Assembly: GCF_000218785.1 (NCBI RefSeq)
Contig: NZ_AFPO01000020.1
Coordinates: forward strand, 1-64,000
Direction: 5' to 3'
DNA length: 64,000 nucleotides
Origin: Idiomarina sp. A28L
GTDB taxonomy: Bacteria > Pseudomonadota > Gammaproteobacteria > Enterobacterales > Alteromonadaceae
The translations under genes and the position numbers were made by a program. Positions within the stretch are counted from its first letter, which is position 1, and each line of letters opens with the position of its first letter. Below are positions 9,748 through 18,699 of this stretch, one piece after another. The notes below the pieces were generated by a model. The model saw nothing but the letters and a program-made list of their open reading frames with translations. It did no database searches and had not been told where the DNA came from.

Positions 9748-12400
9748 CTGAATCTCCAGAGCTCGGCTCAGTGCTCTCGCCCCCTACATCATCAGCCAAA
9801 TTTTCATCTGTATCTACCGCATCAGCAGTTTCCGAAGCTTCGCCTTCAAGAACTTCCAGCTCTTCTTCTTCAATTTCAGCTACGCGTGCCATACCTACAA
9901 CGAACTCATCAGCCGCAGTGCGAATCAGAGTAACACCTTGGGTATTACGCCCAACTTGTGAAACTTCATCAACCCGGGTGCGTACTAGCGTACCGCGGTT
10001 ACTAATAAGCATCAGATGCTCACCAGGCACTACTTCCATAGCGCCTACTACTGCGCCATTTCGTTCAGAAACCTTAATAGATACCACACCTTTAGTTGCT
10101 CGGCTCTTCGCTGGGTACTCTGCTAACGGTGTACGTTTACCGTAACCATTTTCAGTAACTGTAAGCACTGCGCCTTCATCGGTACGTGGAATCAACAAGG
10201 AAACAATTTTTTGTTCCGGCTCAATGCGCATACCACGAACGCCTGTAGCGGTACGGCCCATAGAACGTACTTGATCTTCAGTGAAGCGCACTACTTTACC
10301 AGCATCGGAGAATAGCATTATTTCACTGTTACCATCGGTGATATCCACACCAATAAGTTCATCACCATCGGTTAGGTTCAGGGCAATAATACCGCTGGTA
10401 CGCGGGCGTGAGTAATCTGCCAATGGCGTTTTCTTCACGGTACCTTTGCGAGTAGCCATAATAACGAATTTATCTTCTTCGAAGTTCGCAATTGGCAATA
10501 TCGCATTAATGCGTTCATCGTCTTGCAACGGCAGTAAATTCACAATCGGCTTACCGCGTGCTGCCCGGCTTGCATAAGGAAGATTATAGGTTTTCATCCA
10601 ATACACACGGCCACGGCTTGAGAAGCACAGGATCATATCGTGCGTGTTCGCGACTAATAACCGCTCAATGAAATCTTCATCTTTCATTTTCGTTGCAGCT
10701 TTGCCCTTACCACCACGTTTTTGTGCTTCGTACTCTTTAAGTGATTGATATTTCACATAACCTTGATGCGATAGAGTAACTACAACATCTTCTTGCTCAA
10801 TCAAATCTTCAAGATTGATATCGTGGCTTGAATTAGTAATTTCAGTACGGCGTTCATCACCGAACTCAGCTTGCGCTTGCACGAGCTCTTCACGAATAAC
10901 TTCCATTAAACGTTCTGAGCTAGCAAGAATATGCATCAATTCCGCTATTACACCTAAGAGGCCTTTGTACTCATCAAGAATTTTTTCGTGCTCAAGGCCC
11001 GTTAATTTATGTAAGCGTAAATCTAGAATTGCTTGGGCTTGGTTTTCAGTTAGGTGATAAATACCATCAATTACGCCAAAACCAGGCTCAACCCAATCAG
11101 GCCGTGCCGCATCTACACCCGCACGCTCAAGCATTATGGATACATCACCAAGATTCCAGCCTTGCGCAATTAGTTGCGCTTTAGCTTCTGCCGGTGATGG
11201 TGAACGCTTGATCATTTCAATGATTTCATTGATGTTAGCTAATGCAACCGCTAAACCTTCAAGAATGTGTGCGCGTTCTCGAGCTTTTCGAAGTTCATAT
11301 ACAGTACGGCGTGTAACCACTTCGCGGCGGTGAGTAATAAAACACTCAAGCATTTCGCGTAAGGTAAATAATTTCGGCTGGCCTTTATCGAGCGCAACCA
11401 TGTTGAAGCCGAACGCCACTTGCATTTGCGTATTCTGGTAGAGGTGATTCAGCATCACTTCACCGGATTCGCCGCGCTTCAGCTCAACAACCATGCGCAT
11501 GCCATCTTTATCAGATTCATCGCGCAAGGCACTAATACCTTCAATACGTTTTTCTTTTACCAGATCAGCGATTTTTTCAATTAATTTAGCTTTGTTCACC
11601 TGGTAAGGAAGCTCGTGAACAATAATCGTATCGCGGCCAGTGTTTTCATCAGTAATAACATCGGCGCGCGCACGAATGTAAATCTTACCGCGGCCAGTGC
11701 GGTAGGCATCAATGATGCCTTGGCGGCCAGAAACAATACCTGCTGTTGGGAAATCTGGGCCTGGAATATGCTCCATCAACTCTTCAAGTTGAATATCTGG
11801 ATTATCAACCATGGCCAAACAACCGTTAATTACTTCCGTAAGGTTATGCGGTGGGATGTTAGTAGCCATACCTACGGCGATACCTGACGAGCCATTGGCT
11901 AACAGGTTAGGAATACGCGTTGGTAGTACTTCTGGAATAAATTCGGTGCCATCGTAGTTAGGCACGAAATCAACGGTTTCTTTATCTAAATCGGCTAACA
12001 GCTGATGTGCAATTTTCGACATCCGAACTTCGGTATAACGCATTGCTGCGGCAGAATCGCCATCAACAGAACCGAAGTTACCTTGGCCATCTGCTAACAT
12101 GTAGCGCAATGAGAATGGCTGAGCCATACGAACTATCGTATCGTAAACCGCAGAATCACCATGTGGGTGATATTTACCGATAACATCACCTACCACACGG
12201 GCAGATTTTTTATACGGCTTATTAAAATCATTACCTAGCACGCTCATCGCGAACAAAACGCGGCGGTGCACTGGTTTCAAACCGTCTCTTACATCCGGCA
12301 AAGCACGCCCGATGATAACGCTCATCGCGTAATCTAAGTACGAATTCTTAAGCTCGTCTTCGATATTAATCGGCATCACTTCTTTGGCAAGATCGCTCAT
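9734..12400 (-). CDS. gyrA: DNA gyrase subunit A
   Basis: GyrA forms the DNA-cutting half of gyrase with GyrB. The protein has 888 residues. The N-terminus aligns codon for codon with E. coli, so the quinolone-resistance region [12 protein letters not shown] has Ser at position 83 and Asp at 87, the sensitive state. The catalytic Tyr lies in [10 protein letters not shown] near residue 122. The GyrA box is QKRGGKG, with Lys in place of the second-position Arg, a conservative change. Six C-terminal beta-pinwheel blades and an acidic tail ([12 protein letters not shown] onward) follow. It heads the serC-hisC-aroA train and is divergent from ubiG. Confidence 0.98.
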   Translation of the reverse strand: MSDLAKEVMPINIEDELKNSYLDYAMSVIIGRALPDVRDGLKPVHRRVLFAMSVLGNDFNKPYKKSARVVGDVIGKYHPHGDSAVYDTIVRMAQPFSLRYMLADGQGNFGSVDGDSAAAMRYTEVRMSKIAHQLLADLDKETVDFVPNYDGTEFIPEVLPTRIPNLLANGSSGIAVGMATNIPPHNLTEVINGCLAMVDNPDIQLEELMEHIPGPDFPTAGIVSGRQGIIDAYRTGRGKIYIRARADVITDENTGRDTIIVHELPYQVNKAKLIEKIADLVKEKRIEGISALRDESDKDGMRMVVELKRGESGEVMLNHLYQNTQMQVAFGFNMVALDKGQPKLFTLREMLECFITHRREVVTRRTVYELRKARERAHILEGLAVALANINEIIEMIKRSPSPAEAKAQLIAQGWNLGDVSIMLERAGVDAARPDWVEPGFGVIDGIYHLTENQAQAILDLRLHKLTGLEHEKILDEYKGLLGVIAELMHILASSERLMEVIREELVQAQAEFGDERRTEITNSSHDINLEDLIEQEDVVVTLSHQGYVKYQSLKEYEAQKRGGKGKAATKMKDEDFIERLLVANTHDMILCFSSRGRVYWMKTYNLPYASRAARGKPIVNLLPLQDDERINAILPIANFEEDKFVIMATRKGTVKKTPLADYSRPRTSGIIALNLTDGDELIGVDITDGNSEIMLFSDAGKVVRFTEDQVRSMGRTATGVRGMRIEPEQKIVSLLIPRTDEGAVLTVTENGYGKRTPLAEYPAKSRATKGVVSIKVSERNGAVVGAMEVVPGEHLMLISNRGTLVRTRVDEVSQVGRNTQGVTLIRTAADEFVVGMARVAEIEEEELEVLEGEASETADAVDTDENLADDVGGESTEPSSGDSGDDL

Positions 12401-12662
12401 ATTTTTTCCCTAACAGTACTCTTCATATCGTTATAGTTTTCGAGTAAATCGCCTTACTGAATAACCGAAATAGCATACCACAGCACTCCGCCCATGACGA
12501 CTCAAAAGCGCAGAGAAAAGTGAACTTATATCTGGTTTGCACAACTTCATTTCGGTACACTTCTACATAGCAATATGCACGAAGCCGTATCAGTGGCGCA
12601 AGGCCTTCTTGTTATCTTTCGGTAAATTCGCAGCAGTCAGTTTTAGCACAAGGATTATTAAT

Positions 12663-13373
12663 ATGCAGCAAAATGTCGATCCCGCAGAAATAGAAAAATT
12701 TAATGCCATGGCTTCGCGTTGGTGGGATCCTGAAGGTGATTTTAAACCTCTGCATTTAATCAACCCGCTACGTTTACAATTTATTGATCAGCAAGGCTTA
12801 GGCTTAGCTGGCCGAAAAGTTCTCGATGTTGGTTGCGGTGGCGGCTTGCTCACCGAAGGTATGGCGAAAGCCGGTGCCGAAGTAACCGGCATTGATATGA
12901 GCCCTGATGCACTCAGTGTAGCTCGATTACATGCGTTAGATAGCGAGCTCGCCATCGATTATCAACAAACCACCGCAGAAGAGTTCGCCGTTGCCCACAA
13001 AGGCCAGTTTGATATCGTAACCTGTTTAGAAATGCTTGAGCATGTACCCGAGCCACTTACCGTTATCGCAGCTTGTGCGCACATGGTAAAGCCCGGCGGC
13101 CGCATTATCTTCTCTACATTAAATCGCACGCTAAAAGCCAAATTGCTTGGAGTATATGCCGCGGAATACGTTTTGCGTTGGGTTCCACAAGGTACTCACG
13201 ATGCGAAAAAGTTTATCCGCCCTGCTGAATTAATGGATATGGCCAACGCTGCAGGGTTAAGAGAATTGGCGGCAACCGGCATTCATTTTAATCCGCTACT
13301 GAACCAATTCTTTATTAGTGATCGTAATCTTGACGTAAACTATCTTGTTGCCTGTGAACGGCCGCTTGATTAA
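12663..13373 (+). CDS. ubiG: Ubiquinone biosynthesis O-methyltransferase
   Basis: UbiG carries out the two O-methylation steps of ubiquinone synthesis with SAM. I place the start at ATG 12663, with AGGA at 12653-12656, giving 236 residues beginning MQQNVDPAEIEKFNAMASRW as in relatives. A longer frame opening at 12537 adds unrelated residues. Motif I is VLDVGCGGGLLTEGMA, followed by GIDMSPDAL and CLEMLEHVPEP. The gyrA/ubiG divergent pair followed by gph is a common gammaproteobacterial arrangement. Confidence 0.96.
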   Translation: MQQNVDPAEIEKFNAMASRWWDPEGDFKPLHLINPLRLQFIDQQGLGLAGRKVLDVGCGGGLLTEGMAKAGAEVTGIDMSPDALSVARLHALDSELAIDYQQTTAEEFAVAHKGQFDIVTCLEMLEHVPEPLTVIAACAHMVKPGGRIIFSTLNRTLKAKLLGVYAAEYVLRWVPQGTHDAKKFIRPAELMDMANAAGLRELAATGIHFNPLLNQFFISDRNLDVNYLVACERPLD

Positions 13374-13415
13374 GCACGTGAATCAAAGAAATGGATTAAC
13401 AGCGGAGTAAATGAA

Positions 13416-14108
13416 GTGGCACTACAAAAAATCTGGCCTGATGCGATACTTTTCGATCTTGATGGCACTTTATTGGATACCGCCCCCGATCTTGGCCATG
13501 CGTTGAATCGCGTGTTGAGCGATCATAACCGCCCATTGAAAACTCACCCAGAAATGAGGCCTTATGCTTCACATGGCTCATATGGCTTATTGAAGCTCGG
13601 TTTTGGTGATGATTTTAACGATACTAACCGGTTGCAATTGCGCCAACAGTTTCTGGATTACTATGAAGCGCGCGTTTGTGTTGATACATCTTTATTTGTT
13701 GAAGTAGCTTTAATGCTCGAACGCTTGAACAAGCTGGGGCTTCCCGTTGCCATTGTAACAAACAAACCAACGCTTTATACCGAGCTCGTACTTCAGCAAA
13801 TACCTACATTAGCCGAAATACAGGTAGTTGTGTGTGGGGATACTTTGGCGGTTGCCAAACCACATCCAGCTCCCCTATTGCATGCCTGTCAGCTTTTGAG
13901 TACGCATCATGATAAAGCAATAGATCCACAGCAGTGCCTATACGTTGGTGATGCCGAGCGGGATATTGTTGCCGGCAGAGATGCTGGAATGCGCACAGTG
14001 CTGGCTAGTTACGGGTATATAGCACCTGAAGATCAAGCATCGAGCTGGCGTGCTGATTACACCATTACAAGCCCAGCAAAACTGCTAGATTTACTTTTAG
14101 AAAGCTAA
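13416..14108 (+). CDS. gph: Phosphoglycolate phosphatase (HAD family)
   Basis: This 230-residue HAD hydrolase removes phosphate from 2-phosphoglycolate, produced during repair of oxidised DNA ends. Motif I is ILFDLDGTLLDTAPDL (nucleophile Asp near residue 14), motif II is IVTNKP, and motif III/IV is KPHPAPLL with YVGDAERDIVAGRDAGM. The start is a GTG at 13416 with GGAG eight bases upstream; a nearby ATG at 13411 is out of frame. It lies about 40 bases behind ubiG and is probably co-transcribed. A PpaX-type pyrophosphatase is a less likely alternative. Confidence 0.88.
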   Translation: MALQKIWPDAILFDLDGTLLDTAPDLGHALNRVLSDHNRPLKTHPEMRPYASHGSYGLLKLGFGDDFNDTNRLQLRQQFLDYYEARVCVDTSLFVEVALMLERLNKLGLPVAIVTNKPTLYTELVLQQIPTLAEIQVVVCGDTLAVAKPHPAPLLHACQLLSTHHDKAIDPQQCLYVGDAERDIVAGRDAGMRTVLASYGYIAPEDQASSWRADYTITSPAKLLDLLLES

Positions 14109-14388
14109 AAATAGCACGAAAAGCAATCGGCGATTCGCCACAGATATCACCACAAGCACTTGCTTGCGCCCTTGCTTATTTACTGTGTGCAACAACGGTG
14201 GCCATGCACTGCATTTGTTATATATTCCTTTCAGTGCTGTTAACAAAAATTTAATTATGAAAAGTTATTACGCGCGAACGCCCACCACCATTGAGTCAAG
14301 AAGAAAAATGCTATTTTCCTTACCAAAATTTGCAATTTGGTGCTTGATAAAATGCCCTTACATGACTAGCATACCCCTCAGCAACGCA

Positions 14389-14404
14389 ACACTATATATT
14401 GTGT
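14389..14404 (+). promoter_or_regulatory. NrdR box 1
   Basis: ACACTATATATTGTGT is a full match to the published NrdR consensus acaCwAtATaTwGtgt. NrdR is the ATP/dATP-sensing repressor of ribonucleotide reductase genes. The site lies 68 bases upstream of the nrdA start. Confidence 0.9.
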
Positions 14405-14430
14405 AAAAAGAGCCCAAGCGCAATCATTAA

Positions 14431-14446
14431 ACACAAGATATAGTGC
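14431..14446 (+). promoter_or_regulatory. NrdR box 2, overlapping a probable -10 element
   Basis: ACACAAGATATAGTGC matches the NrdR consensus at most positions and contains TATAGT (14439-14444), a plausible -10 element, so repressor binding would block polymerase. Its centre is 42 bases from that of box 1, four helical turns rather than the three usually described. That still puts both boxes on the same DNA face. Confidence 0.8.
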
Positions 14447-14471
14447 TACGAAAAACATCAGTGAGGGAACC

Positions 14472-16808
14472 ATGAGCCAACCTATTCACGTTACAAAACG
14501 CAACGGCGTACGCGAAGTACTAGATTTAGAAAAGATTCATCGGGTAATTAGCTGGGCAGCTGAAGGCCTTAAAAACGTTTCTGTCTCTGAAGTTGAATTG
14601 CGCTCACGCATTCAATTTTATGATGGCATAAAAACTGCCGATATCCATGAAACTATCATTCGCGCCGCTGCTGATTTGATAAGTGAAGAAGCTCCTGATT
14701 ATCAGTACCTTGCCGCACGGTTAGCGATATTCCATCTACGTAAAAAGGCCTATGGTCAGTTCGAACCACCTAAATTGTTCGATCACGTAAGCAAAATGGT
14801 GAGTATGAATCGCTACGATAAGCATATTTTAGAAGATTACACTCAAGCTGAACTTGAAGAAATGGACACCTTCCTCGAGCACAGCCGTGATCTAAATTTC
14901 TCATATGCGGCGGTAAAGCAGCTTGAAGGTAAATATCTCGTTCAAAACCGCATTACTGGTGTGGTCTATGAGAGTGCGCAGTTCTTATATATATTGGTAG
15001 CGGCTTGCTTGTTTGCTAAGTACCCACAAGAAAAGCGGCTCGATTACGTTCGCCGTTTTTACGATGCTACCTCACAGTTTAAAATATCATTACCAACACC
15101 GATTATGTCGGGTGTGCGCACGCCTACCCGCCAGTTCAGCTCATGCGTGCTGATTGAGTGCGGTGATAGCTTAGATTCAATCAATGCCACTGCGAGCGCT
15201 ATTGTGAAATACGTATCGCAACGTGCTGGTATTGGTATTAATGCCGGCCGAATTCGTGCGCTTGGTAGTGCTATTCGTAACGGCGAAGCATTCCACACTG
15301 GTTGTATTCCATTTTTTAAATACTTCCAAACCGCAGTAAAGAGCTGCTCGCAAGGTGGTGTTCGTGGCGGCGCGGCTACCCTATTCTACCCACTCTGGCA
15401 TTTAGAAGTTGAATCGCTACTGGTATTAAAGAACAACCGCGGTGTAGAAGAAAACCGTGTTCGTCATCTTGATTACGGCGTGCAATTCAACAAAACCATG
15501 TATCAACGCTTGGTAAAAGATCAATATATTACATTGTTTAGCCCTTCTGATGTTCCAGGGCTATATGATGCATTCTTTGCGGACCAAGATGAGTTCGAAC
15601 GTTTATATGTGCAGTATGAAGCCGATGAAAGTATTCGTAAGAAGCGTATTAAAGCAATTGAGCTCTTTAGTTTGTTCATGCAGGAACGTGCAAGCACTGG
15701 CCGTATTTATTTGCAGAACGTTGATCATACCAACACCCATAGCCCATTTAACCCTAAATTGGCTCCGGTTCGGCAAAGCAACCTGTGTTTAGAAATAGCG
15801 TTACCAACAAAGCCGCTTGAACATATTAATGATGAAAATGGTGAAATTGCGCTTTGTACACTTTCGGCGTTCAACCTTGGCGCTATCAAATCGTTGGATG
15901 ATTTTGAAGAGCTTGCTGATTTAGCCGTTCGTGCATTAGATAACCTATTGGATTATCAAGATTATCCGGTACCCGCTGCCGAAAACGCATCTATGGCACG
16001 CCGTACGCTTGGTATTGGTGTTATCAACTATGCCTATTATCTGGCGAAAAACGGTGTTCGTTATTCCGATGGTAGTGCCAATGGCCTAACTCACCGTACC
16101 TTTGAAGCGATTCAATATTATTTAATGAAAGCTTCGAATGAGCTAGCGAAAGAGCAAGGCGCTTGCCTGAAATTTAATGAAACTACCTATTCTCAAGGTA
16201 TTTTACCGATTGATACCTACAAAAAAGATCTTGATGCGGTTTGCTCTGAGCCGCTGCATTATGATTGGGAAACATTGCGTGAATCAGTAAAAAAATATGG
16301 TTTAAGAAACTCAACACTATCGGCGCTAATGCCTTCAGAAACCTCTTCACAAATATCCAACGCTACGAATGGTATTGAACCTCCACGTGGCCACGTAAGT
16401 GTTAAATCTTCCAAAGATGGGGTGATGAAGCAAGTAGTTCCAGATTATGAGAATTTGAAAGATCAGTATGAACTGTTATGGCAAATACCGAGTAATAAAG
16501 GGTACTTAGAGCTGGTAGGGATTATGCAGAAGTTTGTTGACCAAACAATTTCAGCAAATACCAACTACGATCCAGGTAAGTTTGAAGGCGGCCGCGTGCC
16601 AATGAAGCAACTGCTGCAAGATTTACTATACGCATACAAGCTTGGCGTGAAAACTATGTATTATCACAACACTCGTGATGGTGCTTCAGATAGCCAAACG
16701 GATATGCCTGCCGAGATGCGTAAGAAGCTTGAAGAAAAAGCAAACCAAGCCGTAACCGCCATTATCGAAGAAGACGATGATTGTGCTGGCGGCGCCTGCA
16801 AAATTTGA
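14472..16808 (+). CDS. nrdA: Ribonucleotide reductase class Ia, alpha subunit
   Basis: NrdA reduces ribonucleoside diphosphates to deoxy forms, using a thiyl radical delivered from NrdB. The 778-residue protein closely follows E. coli NrdA: an N-terminal ATP-cone ([10 protein letters not shown] to about residue 95) for allosteric dATP control, [12 protein letters not shown] with the first active-site Cys, [13 protein letters not shown] with the radical Cys region, [17 protein letters not shown], and the C-terminal CAGGACKI redox pair recharged by glutaredoxin or thioredoxin. Transcription is likely controlled by NrdR through the two boxes just upstream. nrdB follows after seven bases. Confidence 0.98.
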   Translation: MSQPIHVTKRNGVREVLDLEKIHRVISWAAEGLKNVSVSEVELRSRIQFYDGIKTADIHETIIRAAADLISEEAPDYQYLAARLAIFHLRKKAYGQFEPPKLFDHVSKMVSMNRYDKHILEDYTQAELEEMDTFLEHSRDLNFSYAAVKQLEGKYLVQNRITGVVYESAQFLYILVAACLFAKYPQEKRLDYVRRFYDATSQFKISLPTPIMSGVRTPTRQFSSCVLIECGDSLDSINATASAIVKYVSQRAGIGINAGRIRALGSAIRNGEAFHTGCIPFFKYFQTAVKSCSQGGVRGGAATLFYPLWHLEVESLLVLKNNRGVEENRVRHLDYGVQFNKTMYQRLVKDQYITLFSPSDVPGLYDAFFADQDEFERLYVQYEADESIRKKRIKAIELFSLFMQERASTGRIYLQNVDHTNTHSPFNPKLAPVRQSNLCLEIALPTKPLEHINDENGEIALCTLSAFNLGAIKSLDDFEELADLAVRALDNLLDYQDYPVPAAENASMARRTLGIGVINYAYYLAKNGVRYSDGSANGLTHRTFEAIQYYLMKASNELAKEQGACLKFNETTYSQGILPIDTYKKDLDAVCSEPLHYDWETLRESVKKYGLRNSTLSALMPSETSSQISNATNGIEPPRGHVSVKSSKDGVMKQVVPDYENLKDQYELLWQIPSNKGYLELVGIMQKFVDQTISANTNYDPGKFEGGRVPMKQLLQDLLYAYKLGVKTMYYHNTRDGASDSQTDMPAEMRKKLEEKANQAVTAIIEEDDDCAGGACKI

Positions 16809-16815
16809 GGTAAGC

Positions 16816-17946
16816 ATGCGATATTCTACATTTAGTCAAGTAACCACAAATGCACTCGAAGAGCCGATGTTTTTTGGAAACTCAGTTAATGTGGCGCGCT
16901 ATGATCAACAGCGCCACCCTATTTTCGAGAAGCTTATCGAAAAACAGCTTAGCTTTTTCTGGCGCCCAGAAGAAGTAGATGTAAGCCGTGATAGTGTTGA
17001 TTTCAACAAGATTTCAGATAGTGAAAAGCACATTTTCATTTCTAACTTGAAATACCAAACCTTGTTAGATTCAGTGCAAGGCCGCAGCCCAAACATTGCG
17101 CTTTTGCCTATTGTATCGCTACCCGAGTTAGAAACGTGGATAGAAACCTGGTCGTTTTCAGAAACGATTCATTCACGTTCTTACACGCATATTTTGCGAA
17201 ATCTTTTTACCGATCCAAGCCATGTATTTGATGACATCATGGTAAATGATGAGATTCAAGTTCGCGCAATTGATATCTCTAAGTACTACGATGATTTAAT
17301 TTTCTACACTCAGTTGTGGCAAACACATGGTGAAGGCGATATCACCATTGATGGCGAAACCTATCATGTAAGCGTTCGCGATCTGAAAAAGAAATTATTT
17401 TTGTGTATCAATTCAGTGAACGCATTAGAAGCAATTCGCTTCTACGTGAGCTTTGCTTGTTCGTTTGCCTTTGCAGAGCGCGAGCTCATGGAAGGTAACG
17501 CAAAAATCATTCGCCTCATTGCTCGTGATGAAAACTTACATCTATCATCTACTCAACACATTATTAATCTTTGGCAATACGGCGAAGACGATCCTGAGAT
17601 GAAAGAAATCGCCGAAGAATGCCGAGAAGAAGCCCGGCAAATATTCTTAAAAGCGGTAACGCAAGAAAAACAATGGGCGAAGTACTTGTTCCAGCATGGT
17701 TCAATGATTGGCTTGAATGAACAAATTCTATGCCAATATGTAGAGTACATTGCTAATCTGCGCATGCAAGCGATTGGTTTTGAGCCTGAATTTGCTCAAA
17801 AGAACAACCCGTTGCCTTGGATGAACAAGTATTTGGTATCGGATAATGTGCAGGTTGCACCACAAGAAGCCGAGATTAGCTCGTACTTAGTTGGCCAAAT
17901 CGATAGCCAAGTAAGCATTGATGATTTCGGAGATTTTGATCTCTGA
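16816..17946 (+). CDS. nrdB: Ribonucleotide reductase class Ia, beta subunit
   Basis: NrdB houses the diiron-tyrosyl radical cofactor for NrdA. From ATG 16816, with GAGG nine bases upstream, it has 376 residues, the same as E. coli. An in-frame upstream start at 16777 would lie inside nrdA. Iron ligands are visible in [15 protein letters not shown], which also holds the radical Tyr, and in [12 protein letters not shown]. The C-terminal acidic tail that docks to NrdA ends in [10 protein letters not shown]. Confidence 0.98.
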   Translation: MRYSTFSQVTTNALEEPMFFGNSVNVARYDQQRHPIFEKLIEKQLSFFWRPEEVDVSRDSVDFNKISDSEKHIFISNLKYQTLLDSVQGRSPNIALLPIVSLPELETWIETWSFSETIHSRSYTHILRNLFTDPSHVFDDIMVNDEIQVRAIDISKYYDDLIFYTQLWQTHGEGDITIDGETYHVSVRDLKKKLFLCINSVNALEAIRFYVSFACSFAFAERELMEGNAKIIRLIARDENLHLSSTQHIINLWQYGEDDPEMKEIAEECREEARQIFLKAVTQEKQWAKYLFQHGSMIGLNEQILCQYVEYIANLRMQAIGFEPEFAQKNNPLPWMNKYLVSDNVQVAPQEAEISSYLVGQIDSQVSIDDFGDFDL

Positions 17947-17950
17947 TCCC

Positions 17951-18214
17951 ATGGCTTCGTTTAACATCACCATAAATGAAGTGATTCACATTGAGGTCGC
18001 GGCTGATGCCCCGGCCTCTTTGCTTGAAATTATGGAAACCACTGGCTTAGAAACACGCTATCACTGCCGTAATGGTTTTTGCGGTGCATGCCGTACCAAA
18101 CTAATTAGTGGCTCCGTTCGCTATACTACCGATCCACTAGCATATATTCGGCCAGGTGATATTTTACCTTGCGTATGCCAAGCAGAAACTGATTTAACTT
18201 TAGAACATAAATAA
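17951..18214 (+). CDS. yfaE: YfaE-type 2Fe-2S ferredoxin
   Basis: In E. coli YfaE maintains the diiron-tyrosyl cofactor of NrdB. This 87-residue protein has the plant-type ferredoxin cysteines in CRNGFCGACRT, with the last Cys in ILPCVCQAE. I chose ATG 17951, which gives the family length. An in-frame ATG at 17918 would overlap nrdB by about 29 bases and add an unrelated leader, but cannot be ruled out because neither start has a strong ribosome site. It lies directly behind nrdB, as expected for its role. Confidence 0.9.
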   Translation: MASFNITINEVIHIEVAADAPASLLEIMETTGLETRYHCRNGFCGACRTKLISGSVRYTTDPLAYIRPGDILPCVCQAETDLTLEHK

Positions 18215-18328
18215 CACAATCGTTTAAGCAGAATGGCCATATCGTATTAATCGATTTTCGGCGATTCGCCAGCTCTGCCATAATGCAGCACGATTTAATT
18301 TACGAATGTATTTCTACAGGAGCGCACG

Positions 18329-18592
18329 ATGTTAACAGTAATTTTTGGCCGCCCTGGCTGCCCTTTTTGTGTACGTGCCGAGCAAATTGCCAAACAACTC
18401 GCAGGCCAACGTGATGATTTTGAATATCGATACGTTGATATGCAAAAAGAAGGTATTACTAAAGCTGATTTAGAAAAAACAGTAGGCAAGCCAGTAATGA
18501 CAGTGCCACAAATTTTTGTAGATGAAGCGCATGTGGGCGGTTGCACAGAGTTTGAAGCCTACGCCAAAGCAAACCTCGGTTTGTACGCCTAG
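18329..18592 (+). CDS. grxA: Glutaredoxin 1
   Basis: This 87-residue glutaredoxin matches GrxA rather than GrxC. It begins MLTVIFGRPGCPFCVRAEQI with the CPFC active site, then YRYVDMQKEGITK, the cis-proline TVPQIFVD and a GG pair (HVGGCTEF). GrxA is a hydrogen donor for class Ia ribonucleotide reductase, so its position 114 bases behind yfaE completes a functional module. An AGGAGCG ribosome site precedes the start. It may share the nrd transcript or have its own promoter. Confidence 0.93.
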   Translation: MLTVIFGRPGCPFCVRAEQIAKQLAGQRDDFEYRYVDMQKEGITKADLEKTVGKPVMTVPQIFVDEAHVGGCTEFEAYAKANLGLYA

Positions 18593-18699
18593 CTTCTTCA
18601 CTAGCTCGCTTTTTAGCGCCCATAGCCTGTATTACCAGCAATCAGCGAGCCAAGTTCGATACACAACTGCTCCTAGCCAATTCTCCGAAACCAACAGAA

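Larger units (their letters stand above)
14109..14471 (+). other. Intergenic regulatory region upstream of nrdA
   Basis: This 363-base stretch has no gene I can support. It holds the palindromic TCGGCGATTCGCCA at 14127-14140, repeated behind yfaE at 18258-18271. Two NrdR boxes lie in its last 90 bases, and a GAGGGA ribosome site stands just before the nrdA ATG. The remainder is AT-rich with no strong hairpin. Confidence 0.7.

Noticed and set aside
12537-12662. N-terminal extension of UbiG from an upstream ATG
   Set aside because: The added 42 residues match nothing in the family, and a good ribosome site stands before ATG 12663.
14164-14406. An 80-codon plus-strand frame between gph and nrdA
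   Set aside because: It overlaps NrdR box 1, has no ribosome site or recognisable motif, and its composition looks random.
17944-17949. TGATCC near the end of nrdB as an ECF promoter
   Set aside because: No CGTA-like element follows at 16-18 bases, and it falls at the nrdB/yfaE junction inside an operon.
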